Source: Palsa-1233 sp031367105
GTDB lineage: Bacteria > Gemmatimonadota > Gemmatimonadetes > Gemmatimonadales > GWC2-71-9
Length of the DNA stretch: 44,039 nt
Direction: 5' to 3'
NCBI GenBank assembly: GCA_031367105.1
Contig: JANLPG010000053.1
Location: 1 to 44,039 of the forward strand
A program made the translations under genes and the position numbers. The notes under the pieces were generated by a model that was not told where the DNA came from, ran no database searches, and saw nothing but the letters and a program-made list of their open reading frames with translations. This document shows positions 34,911-43,503 of this stretch, in pieces; the first letter of the stretch is position 1, and each line of letters opens with the position of its first letter.

Positions 34911-35404
34911 CGCGCGCCTCCGGTCGGTCGCGCTCGGACACCGAGTCGCAGAAAGTGAGTCAGGGCGATCGCCACGCCGTCGGCAGCATCGGCGGGGGAC
35001 GGGGCGGTGGCGAGGTTGAGCAGGCGTGTCACCATCGCCGCGACCTGCGCCTTGCTGGCGGCCCCGGTACCGGTCACCGCCCGCTTCACTTCGGCCGGAG
35101 AGATCTCCGCGGGCGTCAGTCCGCCGCGCGCGGCCGCCAGCAGCACCACACCGCGGGCGTGGCCAAGAATCAGCGCGCTGCGGGCGTTGCGCCCGTGGAA
35201 GAGTCCCTCGACTGCAATCGCCTGGGGCTGATGCCGGCGGAGCAGTTCGGTGACCGCGTCGAAGATGACCGCGAGCCGATCGGAGAGCAGTTCGCCCGCG
35301 CGGGTTCGCACCACACCACACTCGACCAACCGGGCCGGCTTCCCTGCGGTCCCGCACACCACGCCGTAGCCCATCGTCGCAGTGCCCGGATCGATGCCGA
35401 GCAC
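34907..35404 (-). CDS. ruvC: Crossover junction endodeoxyribonuclease RuvC
   Basis: Holliday junction resolvase, 165 aa. It starts LGIDPGTATMGYG with the first catalytic Asp, has AVEGLFHGRNARSAL near 63 with the catalytic Glu, SPAEVKRAVTGTGAASKAQV near 103, and ADAADGVAIALTH near 140 with the last two Asp. The GTG at 35404 has no ribosome site. A CTG at 35428 overlapping the yebC stop would add eight residues and bring the N-terminus closer to other RuvC proteins, so the start is uncertain. It is followed by ruvA with a four-base overlap. Confidence 0.93.
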   Translation of the reverse strand: MLGIDPGTATMGYGVVCGTAGKPARLVECGVVRTRAGELLSDRLAVIFDAVTELLRRHQPQAIAVEGLFHGRNARSALILGHARGVVLLAAARGGLTPAEISPAEVKRAVTGTGAASKAQVAAMVTRLLNLATAPSPADAADGVAIALTHFLRLGVRARPTGGAR

Positions 35405-35424
35405 GGTGAGCGACGGCGTCGCCG

Positions 35425-36174
35425 TCAGGCGCCGTCCTCGTCGAGCTCGAGGGCATCCATATCGACGTTGGTGAAGACCTTCGAGACATCGTCGAGCTCA
35501 TCGAGCACTTCGATCAGCTTGAGCAGCTTCACGCCATCGGCTGCATCGAGCTTGATCAGGTTCTTCGGCACCATCGCGATCTCGGACGATTCGAACTCGT
35601 ACCCCTTGGCGCGCAAGGCGTCGCTCACGCCGTGAAAGGAGTTCGGCTCAGTGCTCACGAGGTAGAACTCGCTTTCGACGGTAAAGTCACTCGCGCCGGC
35701 GTCGAGGGCTGCTTCCATCGCCTGCTCTTCGGACTGCTTCCCTGCGGCGATGACAATCTGACCGGTGCGGTCGAACATCCACGCCACCGAATTGGCGGCG
35801 CCCAGGTTGCCGTGGTGTCGCGAGAAGGCGTGCCGGATTTCGGCGACGGTCCGGTTCGGGTTGTCGGTCGAGCCGTCGATCAGGATCGCCGAGCCACCGG
35901 GGCCGTAGCCCTCGTACATCACCTCTTCGTAGCTGACGCCCTCGAGCTCACCGGTGCCCTTCTTGATGGCACGCTCGATGTTCTCGCTGGGCATATTGCC
36001 GGCCTTGCCATCGTCGACCGCCTTGCGGAGCCGGGCATTGCTGCCGGGATCGCCCCCACCGGCTTTCGCGGCGACGGTGATTTCGCGGATCAGCTTGGTC
36101 CAGTTCGAGGCGCGACGCGAGTCGGTGATCGCCTTCTTCCGCCGAATCGTCTTCCATTTACTGTGTCCGGCCAT
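35425..36174 (-). CDS. YebC/PmpR (TACO1) family protein
   Basis: Protein of the YebC/PmpR/TACO1 family, long annotated as a transcriptional regulator and more recently linked to translation of difficult sequences. The 249-aa protein begins MAGHSKWKTIRRKKAITDSRR, the family hallmark. It contains ARLRKAVDDGKAGNMPSENIERAIKKG near 45-72 and YEGYGPGGSAILID near 90, and ends in an acidic tail. An AGGAGG lies five bases before the ATG at 36174. It heads the 20-gene minus-strand operon, and yebC-ruvC adjacency is common. Confidence 0.95.
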   Translation of the reverse strand: MAGHSKWKTIRRKKAITDSRRASNWTKLIREITVAAKAGGGDPGSNARLRKAVDDGKAGNMPSENIERAIKKGTGELEGVSYEEVMYEGYGPGGSAILIDGSTDNPNRTVAEIRHAFSRHHGNLGAANSVAWMFDRTGQIVIAAGKQSEEQAMEAALDAGASDFTVESEFYLVSTEPNSFHGVSDALRAKGYEFESSEIAMVPKNLIKLDAADGVKLLKLIEVLDELDDVSKVFTNVDMDALELDEDGA

Positions 36175-36199
36175 CGCTCCCTCCTGCAGTCATACCGGG

Positions 36200-36228
36200 A
36201 GTTTAGCCGTCGGCTGTTGGCCCGGCAA
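36200..36228 (-). promoter_or_regulatory. Sigma-70-like promoter of the yebC-lgt operon
   Basis: TTGCCG (36228-36223) and TAAACT (36205-36200) are separated by exactly 17 nt. Each matches four of six consensus bases. The predicted start is about 19-20 nt before the yebC ribosome binding site region, giving a leader of roughly 20-25 nt. It is the best promoter-like sequence in the window and the only one I find ahead of this operon. Confidence 0.5.
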
Positions 36229-36294
36229 TGTGTCGGGCGGGTGCCGCGCATGCCGAGGGTTGCCCCGGTCCGGCTCGGATGGTACGGTTCGGCT

Positions 36295-36738
36295 ATGCGC
36301 TATTCCATCCTCGCAGTCCTGTCGCTCTCGACCACGTCCCTCGCGGCCTGTCAGCAGAAGCCGCCCACCGCCGAAGCGGTGACACCGCCCCGCCTGAATC
36401 AGGTGCTGCCAAATATCCCGATGCCGCCTGACGGGTTGGCCCTGACCAGCGAGACCAGCAAGGACGCGATGCAGTTCACCTTCGTCTCCCCGTCGCCGGT
36501 CGAGAGCGTCCTGATCTACTACCGTGTTGTCCTCGGCAAGGCGCCCTACCGGCTCGTCAACGAGGCGAAGAGCGGCGGCGTGACCTCCTTCTACGTGGAG
36601 CAGGACGGCCCGCCGATGTGGGTGTCGGTGCAGAAGAACGGCGACAGCGGATCGCTGGTCACCATCTCTGGTGCCGCGGTCGATTCCACCAAGGCCAAGC
36701 TGGCCCCGGCCGACCCCAAGGCGAAGCCGCCCAGTTGA
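36295..36738 (+). CDS. Small putative lipoprotein of unknown function
   Basis: A 147-aa protein with signal MRYSILAVLSLSTTSLAAC; the lipobox LAAC makes Cys19 the expected lipidation site. The mature part is short, with a motif-like NIPMPPDGLALTSETSKDAMQF and a beta-rich domain (VESVLIYYRVVLGKAPY, GVTSFYVEQDGPPMWVSVQ), and a proline/lysine-rich tail. The layout recalls small periplasmic lipoproteins with an anti-parallel sheet, but I do not recognise a family. The frame open from 35632 is shadow of yebC. Its TGA is immediately followed by the stop of the converging gene, sharing the palindrome TGATCA. Confidence 0.8.
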   Translation: MRYSILAVLSLSTTSLAACQQKPPTAEAVTPPRLNQVLPNIPMPPDGLALTSETSKDAMQFTFVSPSPVESVLIYYRVVLGKAPYRLVNEAKSGGVTSFYVEQDGPPMWVSVQKNGDSGSLVTISGAAVDSTKAKLAPADPKAKPPS

Positions 36739-37137
36739 TCAGCGGCCCGGCGCGCGGCTGACACCGCCGCGGGCCGGCAGGAGCGCGAGCGCCTGCGCAA
36801 CCGCTTCGCCCGCCTCGGCGCCCAGGGCATCGTGCGCCGGGGCAACCAGTTGCGAGAGCGCCACCCGTGCGCCGGTCGTCGAGAGGTCATCGAGATGGCC
36901 GAGCGCGGTGGTCAATCCTCTCGCCAGCGAGCGAGGCACGGCAAGCGGTGCCAGCCGCTGCGCCAAGAGTGCCACCCGCTTCCGATCCTGCTTGTCGAGC
37001 GCCGCATCTCCCCGTCCGATATCGAGCGCCACGCGCACCACCAGCCAGAGGGCGAAGGCTCCCTCTCGCTTCGGGCCGCGCTCGAAGCGGCGCTGTAAAT
37101 CCAGCAACAGCAGCAACGGCTGGACCCAGTCGTTCAT
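36739..37137 (-). CDS. Hypothetical helical protein
   Basis: A 132-aa protein, almost entirely helical by composition (Ala, Leu, Arg), starting MNDWVQPLLLLLDLQRRFER, without membrane segment, signal or recognisable motif. Its ATG overlaps the stop of the family-9 glycosyltransferase (ATGA), so the two are co-transcribed. I cannot assign a function. The frame open to 37911 is shadow. Confidence 0.65.
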   Translation of the reverse strand: MNDWVQPLLLLLDLQRRFERGPKREGAFALWLVVRVALDIGRGDAALDKQDRKRVALLAQRLAPLAVPRSLARGLTTALGHLDDLSTTGARVALSQLVAPAHDALGAEAGEAVAQALALLPARGGVSRAPGR

Positions 37138-38147
37138 CGGGGCAGCGTCGCGACCGCAGCCGCCACCGCTTCCGGCAGGATCTCGGTCATACAGCGATGA
37201 TGGCCCAGCGGGCAGGTCGGTCCGCCGTGGCTGCTGCACGGCCGACAGGAGAGTGCGCGCTCGACCACCGTGGCGCGCGCCTGGTACGGGAAGAAGCCGA
37301 ACTGCTCGACCGTCGGGCCGTAGAGTCCAACCACCGGCGTCCCGACCGCCGTGGCCAGATGGAGGACGCCGGTGTCGCACGAGATCAGCGCTCGCGACCG
37401 CTTCAGCAGCGCCGCCGTCCCGGTGAGCGAGAAGCGGCCGGCTGCGTTCGCCACCGTCGGGCCACCGGCTTCGGCGATCATTGTGGCGATTTCCCGGTCG
37501 TCCGGCCCTCCCAGGATCACGACATCGGCGGTGGAGCGGAGTCGGCGGACCAGCGCAGCCCAGCGATCGGGTGGCCAGCGCTTGGTGAAGTGCGCCGCCC
37601 CGGGCGCCAAGGCGAGCAGGGTCCGCGTGGTGCCGACTTGCTGCTCGGCGAGGAAGGCGTCGGCCTCGCGTTCCGCCTCGCGGGTGGTGAAGAACTCCGC
37701 CGGGCCACCGTCGGGGCGCACATCGAGCCCGGCGGCGGCCGCGAAGTACCGCTCCGCCACGGGGCCGAGAGCACCGCCACGCGTGGCGCCGGTGCGCAGC
37801 AGCAGCGCCCGCCGGATCCGCTGTTTCGAGAAGCCTTCCCAATGGCCGCCCACCAGCCGCCGCAGCGCGTGGGAGCGAAGCGAGCCGTGGAGGTCGAGCC
37901 GGTGGGTCCACGGCGTGGCCCTGAGCTGGTGCGCCAGGTCGGTCAGGGAGCTGCCGCGCTGCCAGGGGATCAGTTCGGTGAGCCGCGGGTTATGGAGCAG
38001 CGTCTCTGCCATATCCTCGCGCACGACGAAGGAGATCCTGGCACCCGGATGCCGAGCTCTGAGGGCGCGGAGCAAGGGGGTGGTGAGGAGCAAGTCGCCG
38101 ATCGAGGAGAAGCGGACGAGGAGGATGGCGGGTGCGGCGGCGGACAC
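37134..38147 (-). CDS. Glycosyltransferase family 9 (heptosyltransferase-like)
   Basis: ADP-heptose:LPS heptosyltransferase-type enzyme of 337 aa. The N-terminal domain starts ILLVRFSSIGDLLLTTPLLRAL (about 8-29), the family hallmark. The C-terminal donor domain includes LALAPGAAHFTKRWPPDRWAALV near 195, ISCDTGVLHLATAVGTPVVGLYGP near 255-278, and a cysteine-rich end (SCRPCSSHGGPTCPLGHHRCM). Proteins of this type build the LPS inner core. The start is a GTG at 38147, 62 nt from the divergent porX. Donor sugar is not certain. Confidence 0.9.
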   Translation of the reverse strand: MSAAAPAILLVRFSSIGDLLLTTPLLRALRARHPGARISFVVREDMAETLLHNPRLTELIPWQRGSSLTDLAHQLRATPWTHRLDLHGSLRSHALRRLVGGHWEGFSKQRIRRALLLRTGATRGGALGPVAERYFAAAAGLDVRPDGGPAEFFTTREAEREADAFLAEQQVGTTRTLLALAPGAAHFTKRWPPDRWAALVRRLRSTADVVILGGPDDREIATMIAEAGGPTVANAAGRFSLTGTAALLKRSRALISCDTGVLHLATAVGTPVVGLYGPTVEQFGFFPYQARATVVERALSCRPCSSHGGPTCPLGHHRCMTEILPEAVAAAVATLPR

Positions 38148-38209
38148 GGAGGCAATGTAAAGCCGCGGTCCGTGTTGTCGCGGCCCCGAGCGGCGTCCTA
38201 CCTTACCCT

Positions 38210-39775
38210 ATGGCCAGACCGCGCAGCATTCTGTGGGTAGATGATGAAATCGCCTCGCTGGACTCCCAGGTGCTCTTCCTCGAGCAGCAGGGATTCACCG
38301 TGGAGCGTGCCTCCAACGGCGACGACGCACTCGCGCTGCTCCGGCGCCAGACGTACGGTGTGGTCCTCCTCGACGAGCAGATGCCGGGCACCCGGGGTCT
38401 CGACCTGGTCCCGATGCTGCGGTTGCTCGACGGCAGTATGCCGGTGGTGATGGTGACCAAATCAGAGGAGCCCGACACCCTGCGTGACGCGATCGGCGCC
38501 GAGATCGCCGATTACCTCACCAAGCCGGTGTCGCCGCGCCAGGTGCTCTCGGTGGTGACCCGCCTGCTTGAGGGCGACCGGATTCGGCAACAGCGGCTCT
38601 CCCGCGATTTCGTCTCCCGCTTCCGGGAGCTCGAAGGTCGCCGGGGCGAGACGCTGGCGTGGCGGGAGTGGGTCGAGCTGGTGGCCGAACTGGCCGAGTG
38701 GGAGGTCCGGCTTGGCCAGGCAGATGAACCCGGCCTGACCGAAGCATTGCGCACCCTGCAGACGGGCGTACGCCACGACTTTGCCCGCTTCATTCGCAAC
38801 AACTACCCCCGCTGGCTCTCCGAAAGTGGTGGCGATCGTCCGCCGCTCTCGGTCGATGTGGTTTCGGAGTTTGTGCGCCCCACGCTCGAATCGTATGGCC
38901 GGGTGATGCTGGTGGTCGTCGACTGCCTGCGGCTCGATCAATGGGCGATGATCCGTCCCCTGATCGAGCGGCATTTCGACATCGAGGTCGACCACTACTT
39001 CTCGATCCTGCCGACCGCGACGCCCTATAGCCGCAACGCCATCTTCTCCGGGCTCTACCCGGCCGAGATGATCGCCCGCCACCCGACCTGGTGGGACGAG
39101 GGCGACGATTCCTCACTCAACGCGCACGAAGGGCCGCTGCTCTCCGAGCAGTTGCGCGAGCTGATGGGGCGGGATGTTCCGGTGTCGTACGAAAAGCTTT
39201 TCTCGGCCGCCGATGGCGAGGCGATGCTGCGCCGGCTCTCCGGCCATCTCTCGCACGATGGCGTGACGGCGCTGGTGTTCAACTTCATCGACCAGCTCAC
39301 CCACGGGCGCACCGAGAACGAGGCGCTGTTCGAAGTCGCCCGCGACACCACGGCACTCCGCGCGCTGACACGCACCTGGTTCGAACGATCGGCGCTCTTC
39401 GAGGCGCTGAAGGAGGCGGAGCGACGCAAGGTACCGGTGCTGCTGACGACCGATCACGGCTCGATTCACTGCCACACGCCGACAACAATCTTCGCGCGGC
39501 GGGACGCCACCTCGAACCTGCGCTTCAAGTTCGGTGAGGATCTCCGCATCGACGATCCCGAGGGCGCCATCGTGGTCGACGACTTGAAGGCGTGGGGCTT
39601 GCCGCCACGCAGCAACGGCACTCGCCTGCTGCTGGCCACCGGTGACCGCTTCTTCGTCTACCCGACCAAGCTGCGGGAATACCAGGCGCGCTATCGTGGG
39701 GCCTTCCTGCACGGCGGGGTCTCGCCTGAAGAAGTGGTGCTTCCCGTCGCCCTGCTGACACCGAGACGCGGTTGA
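38210..39775 (+). CDS. porX: PorX-type response regulator with PglZ phosphatase-like domain
   Basis: A 521-aa two-domain regulator. The receiver (1-120) has D11/D12, phosphoacceptor D55, T83 and K105, with the KSEEPDTLRDAIGAEIADYL stretch typical of PorX. A helical linker leads to a PglZ/alkaline-phosphatase-superfamily domain (about 215-515) with VVDCLRLDQW, SILPTATPYSRNAIFSGLYP, LTTDHGSIHCHTP and FLHGGVSPEEVVLP, all PorX-like. In Bacteroidota PorX controls the type IX secretion system and hydrolyses oligonucleotides. No porY kinase or T9SS gene is in this window. The ATG at 38210 follows a TTGTCG/TACCTT pair so closely that a leaderless transcript is possible. It overlaps the ABC exporter gene. 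Confidence 0.88.
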   Translation: MARPRSILWVDDEIASLDSQVLFLEQQGFTVERASNGDDALALLRRQTYGVVLLDEQMPGTRGLDLVPMLRLLDGSMPVVMVTKSEEPDTLRDAIGAEIADYLTKPVSPRQVLSVVTRLLEGDRIRQQRLSRDFVSRFRELEGRRGETLAWREWVELVAELAEWEVRLGQADEPGLTEALRTLQTGVRHDFARFIRNNYPRWLSESGGDRPPLSVDVVSEFVRPTLESYGRVMLVVVDCLRLDQWAMIRPLIERHFDIEVDHYFSILPTATPYSRNAIFSGLYPAEMIARHPTWWDEGDDSSLNAHEGPLLSEQLRELMGRDVPVSYEKLFSAADGEAMLRRLSGHLSHDGVTALVFNFIDQLTHGRTENEALFEVARDTTALRALTRTWFERSALFEALKEAERRKVPVLLTTDHGSIHCHTPTTIFARRDATSNLRFKFGEDLRIDDPEGAIVVDDLKAWGLPPRSNGTRLLLATGDRFFVYPTKLREYQARYRGAFLHGGVSPEEVVLPVALLTPRRG

Positions 39776-41598
39776 TGCATCGCCCCGGGGTGCGGTCGCG
39801 CCTCTTCGGACTGTTGCGCCCGCAGCGGCGGCTGCTAACGGTCGGGCTGCTGGCCGCCCTGATCGGCTCGGTGCTCGACGGTGCCACAGCGGCGCTGCTC
39901 ATCCCCATCCTCAAGCTGCGCTTCGAGGGGAACATCTCGTTCGGCAGTAGCGACAGCTGGCTCAGTCGGCTGCTGGGGCGGCTGCTCGGGCCGCTGATCG
40001 ACGGCGTATCTCCCGATGTCGCCACGCTACGGCTGGTGGGACTCTTCCTCGCGGCACTCGCCATCAAGATCATCGCCAGCTATGCCGCGGCGTACCTCAG
40101 CGTGCTGGTGCAGGAAGGGATGGTCAAGGAGCTTCGGGTGCGCCTCTGGCGCCACCTGCTTCGGCTCGACCTCGGTGTCTTCCAGCGCTCCCGCGGCGGC
40201 CAGCTTGCGGCCGGGCTGGTCAGCGACGCCGATCAGGTGAAGCAGGTCGTGGTCGCGGTGCTCGCCGCGTTCTTCCAGAATTTCATCGCGATTGCCACGA
40301 TGCTGGCGGTGATGCTGGCGCTCTCGGTGCGGCTCACGCTGGGAGTGTTGCTGCTCGCCCCGATTCTGGTGATCGGGGTGCGCCTGCTCCAGGGACGTCT
40401 CCGGCGCCACTCGCGCGCCTTCACCCACGAGCGCGGCGAGCTGACCGCCACCATCACCGAGCGGCTCGGCGCGATGAAACTGATCCGGGCCTTCGGCACC
40501 GAGCCGCTCGAGGCGGAGCAGTTCGGCCGTCAGGCGGAACGCTACCGCAAGGGTTACGTCCGGACCCAGCGCTTCGCGCTGCTGACCTCACCGGTGAGCG
40601 AGCTCTTCGGGGGCGCGGTGATTATGCTGATCCTCTGGGCCGCAGCCAATCAGTCGGTGTCGGGCGTGGTGCTCGACGGCCCCGAGGCGATCGCCTTCCT
40701 GGTCACAGCGGCCCGGCTGCTCTCGCCGATCAAGGCGATCACCCAGGTCCCCTCGCAGCTGGCCATCGCGGAGGCGAGCGCCGAGCGGATCTTTCACATC
40801 CTCGACATCCCCGATGCCGAAGCGGACCTGCCGGGGGCACCGGAGGCACACTTCACCCAGGAACTGTTGTTCGATGGAGTGACCTTCGGATATGATCCGG
40901 AGCGTCCGGTGCTGCAGGATGTCTCGTTCCGGGTGGCCAAGGGCGAAGTGGTGGCGCTGGTCGGCCCCAGCGGCGCCGGGAAGACGACGTTGCTGGAACT
41001 GGTCCCCCGCTTCTACGATCCGCAGCAGGGCACCATTCTTCTGGACGGCGTGCCACTGGCGTCGCTCTCGCGCGGTTCCCTTCGTCGCCTGATCGCCGTA
41101 GTGAGTCAGGACACCGTGTTGTTGCACGATACCGTGCGGGCCAACATCGCCTACGGGCGTCCGGAGGCCAGTGAAGTGGAGGTAGAAGTGGCGGCGCGGG
41201 CGGCCAACGCGCACGAATTCATCGACGGCCTCCCCGAGGGCTACAACACCGTGCTCGGGGAACGAGGGACCCGCCTCTCGGGCGGCCAGCGGCAGCGCAT
41301 CGCGATCGCCCGGGCGCTGCTTCGCGATGCACCCATATTGATCCTCGATGAGGCCACCAGTGCCCTGGACACCGAATCGGAGCGACTCGTGCAGGAAGCC
41401 ATCGACCGCTTGATGCAGGACCGGACGGTGCTGGTCATCGCCCATCGGCTGGCGACCGTGCGCGATGCCGACCGGATCCTCGTACTCGAAGGGGGCCGGC
41501 TGGTCGACTCGGGGTCGCATCAGCTGCTGCACGCCCGCCGCGGGCTCTATCGCCGGCTCCACGACCTGCAGTTCTCGGCCGCCGAGGTGACGACGTGA
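39775..41598 (+). CDS. ABC exporter, ATP-binding and permease fusion (MsbA/lipid A export-like)
   Basis: Half-transporter of 607 aa: a six-helix exporter domain (about 15-330) and an ATPase domain (about 355-600). Walker A is GPSGAGKTTLLE, the signature is LSGGQRQRIAIARALL, Walker B is ILILDEATSALD, and the switch histidine is in VIAHRLATVRDADRI. The sequence resembles MsbA-type lipid or polysaccharide exporters. The ATG at 39775 overlaps the porX stop (TGATG); an in-frame TTG at 39772 is less likely. Its place between porX and glycosyltransferases suggests export of a lipid-linked glycan, which is inference. Confidence 0.9.
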   Translation: MHRPGVRSRLFGLLRPQRRLLTVGLLAALIGSVLDGATAALLIPILKLRFEGNISFGSSDSWLSRLLGRLLGPLIDGVSPDVATLRLVGLFLAALAIKIIASYAAAYLSVLVQEGMVKELRVRLWRHLLRLDLGVFQRSRGGQLAAGLVSDADQVKQVVVAVLAAFFQNFIAIATMLAVMLALSVRLTLGVLLLAPILVIGVRLLQGRLRRHSRAFTHERGELTATITERLGAMKLIRAFGTEPLEAEQFGRQAERYRKGYVRTQRFALLTSPVSELFGGAVIMLILWAAANQSVSGVVLDGPEAIAFLVTAARLLSPIKAITQVPSQLAIAEASAERIFHILDIPDAEADLPGAPEAHFTQELLFDGVTFGYDPERPVLQDVSFRVAKGEVVALVGPSGAGKTTLLELVPRFYDPQQGTILLDGVPLASLSRGSLRRLIAVVSQDTVLLHDTVRANIAYGRPEASEVEVEVAARAANAHEFIDGLPEGYNTVLGERGTRLSGGQRQRIAIARALLRDAPILILDEATSALDTESERLVQEAIDRLMQDRTVLVIAHRLATVRDADRILVLEGGRLVDSGSHQLLHARRGLYRRLHDLQFSAAEVTT

Positions 41599-42581
41599 CC
41601 ACCGGGCGCTCCGTGCTCTTCATCGCCGAGTTCAATGATGCCGGTCACGCCCACGCGACCCAGCAGCGGCGGGCGCTCGAGCGCCTCGGCGCACGGGTCG
41701 CCACCTTCGATCTCAATGCCAGGCCGTCGTTCCTCGAGCGCTTCCGTGCCGGCGACCTGGCCAAGCGGCTGGAGCGGGTACTGGAGGATCAGGACCCTGA
41801 GTTGGTACTGGTCATCGGCGGTGATCCGCTCGATGAGGCGCTGGTCGACCGGCTGCGTGGCCGGTCGCGGGCTCGCTGGATCAACTGGCTTCCCGACGAT
41901 CTCCGCACCGTCTCGAGTGCCACAGTGCTCGCCCGGCCATACGATCACATCTACGCCATCGGTACCGACGTCTCGGCGGAAATTCACGAGCGGATCGGGC
42001 GCACGGTGGATGTGCTCTCGCTGGCGGCCGACCCCTCGATCTATCGGCCGATCCGGACCAAGGATCAGTACCGCGCGAATGTTGTCTTCGCCGGTGCCGC
42101 GACCCCGCGCCGCGAACGGCTCCTCGGCGAACTGGTGGAGTTCGGGCTGGCGGTGTGGGGGCCGGGCTGGCGCAAGACTGCGCTCCGCGACTATTGCCGC
42201 GGTGAGGCGCCGAGCACCGATTCCTACGTCAAGGCCTACGCCGGTGCGTCGGTCGCGATCAACATTCATCACGTCGCGGTCGAGGGCGATCCGCGCGAGG
42301 CGTCGTGCAACCAGCGGCTCTTCGAGCTGGCGGCGATGGGGGCAGCACAGGTGGTGGACGATCGCGGCGATCTGCCCCGTGCGTTCCACGTCGGCAAGGA
42401 AGTCTGCGTCTTTCACGATGCGTCCGATTTGCGGCACACCGTGCGTGAGCTGCTGGAGAATCCGGCGGAGGCCGAACGGCTCGGTGCCGCCGCGCGCGCG
42501 CGCTCTCTCCAGGATCACACCTATATGCACCGGCTTCGCCAGCTCCTGCTCGATCAGCCCCGGCCACTCGCTCCGCGGTAG
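41595..42581 (+). CDS. CgeB-like glycosyltransferase
   Basis: A 328-aa GT-B-fold protein related to CgeB-type (spore or surface glycan) transferases. It has an N-terminal domain starting VLFIAEFNDAGHAHATQQRRAL. The linker DILSLAADPSIYRPI-like segment is here VDVLSLAADPSIYRP near 137. A donor domain follows with VVFAGAATPRRERLLGEL and the sugar-binding segment CNQRLFELAAMGAAQVVDDRGDLP near 236-259. It ends in a Glyco_trans_1_2-like tail. The GTG at 41595 overlaps the exporter stop (GTGA). Its last 28 nt overlap the converging family-4 gene. Confidence 0.82.
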   Translation: MTTGRSVLFIAEFNDAGHAHATQQRRALERLGARVATFDLNARPSFLERFRAGDLAKRLERVLEDQDPELVLVIGGDPLDEALVDRLRGRSRARWINWLPDDLRTVSSATVLARPYDHIYAIGTDVSAEIHERIGRTVDVLSLAADPSIYRPIRTKDQYRANVVFAGAATPRRERLLGELVEFGLAVWGPGWRKTALRDYCRGEAPSTDSYVKAYAGASVAINIHHVAVEGDPREASCNQRLFELAAMGAAQVVDDRGDLPRAFHVGKEVCVFHDASDLRHTVRELLENPAEAERLGAAARARSLQDHTYMHRLRQLLLDQPRPLAPR

Positions 42582-43474
42582 AGCTCGAGATACCGCGCCG
42601 CCATCGTGCGGTACGTGAACGCCTCGAGGACCCGCGCCCGGATCGCTTCGGGGTCGAGTGCGGCCAGCCCCGGCCGGAGCGCCACCAACTCTTCCAGCGT
42701 ATCAGCCATCGCCCCGCTCCCGGGAGTGAGGATCTCCGGGAGTGCACCGCGGTGCGTCCCCAGCACCGGAGTGCCCGACACCATCGCCTCGATGGTCGTG
42801 AGCCCGAATGGCTCATCCCAGAGCGCCGGCATCCAGAGGCAGGCCGCGTCGGCCAGCAGTGCCACCTTCTCGCTGCCGCCCACTTCTCCCGCGAAGCGCA
42901 GGCCGGTGCGCAACGATGGCCGCCATCCGCCCGCCACCACCAGTTTTCGCCCCGACTCGTGCGCGCCCGCGACCGCCCAGCGCCAACCCTTCACCGTGTG
43001 CAGTCGTCCCAGAAAAAGATCAAAGTCCTGTTTGGTGGGTTGAAAGCGGTATTCCGCCGGATCGAGACCGTTATGCACCCACTGGCTGATGCCGTGCCGC
43101 TGGGCGTGGTTGGCCGAGAGTGCGACGGTGCTGTCGGGGAACTCGCGTCCCGGCTCACCGTTGCCGTGAAAAGTCCAGAGATACGGCACGGCCGCCGGCG
43201 GTCGCTGCAACGGCACGTGCGAGTGCAGCACATCGACACCGCGTGGGAGCCACGGCGTCAGATCGGGGCCACCGGGGGTCGTGGACAGCTTCGGCTCGAT
43301 CGCCACGACGGTCGCTTCGGGGAGCTGACTGCCGGGGGCAGCCAGCAGTGTGACCCGGTGCCCGAGTTCCGCCAGGCCGCGGGCCAGCCAGACGACGACC
43401 CGCTCGGTCCCGCCATACTTCCGGACAGGTAGCCGGGCCGGATGATAGAGTGCGATGTGGAGTGTGCTTGCCAT
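42554..43474 (-). CDS. Glycosyltransferase family 4
   Basis: A 306-aa GT-B glycosyltransferase. The N-terminal domain has LPVRKYGGTERVVVWLARGLAELGHRV near 13-39. The donor domain has LGRLHTVKGWRWAVAGA near 155 and the EX7E-type motif EPFGLTTIEAMVSGTPVLGT near 222-241, followed by GALPEILTPG. The start ATG at 43474 lies 29 nt from the divergent family-2 gene. It is a little short for the family (usually 350 or more), so the acceptor domain may be trimmed. It converges tail-to-tail with the CgeB-like gene. Confidence 0.88.
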   Translation of the reverse strand: MASTLHIALYHPARLPVRKYGGTERVVVWLARGLAELGHRVTLLAAPGSQLPEATVVAIEPKLSTTPGGPDLTPWLPRGVDVLHSHVPLQRPPAAVPYLWTFHGNGEPGREFPDSTVALSANHAQRHGISQWVHNGLDPAEYRFQPTKQDFDLFLGRLHTVKGWRWAVAGAHESGRKLVVAGGWRPSLRTGLRFAGEVGGSEKVALLADAACLWMPALWDEPFGLTTIEAMVSGTPVLGTHRGALPEILTPGSGAMADTLEELVALRPGLAALDPEAIRARVLEAFTYRTMAARYLELYRGASGRG

Positions 43475-43503
43475 CAGGCGCTACCCGGTGGAGTTTGAGC
43501 GCG

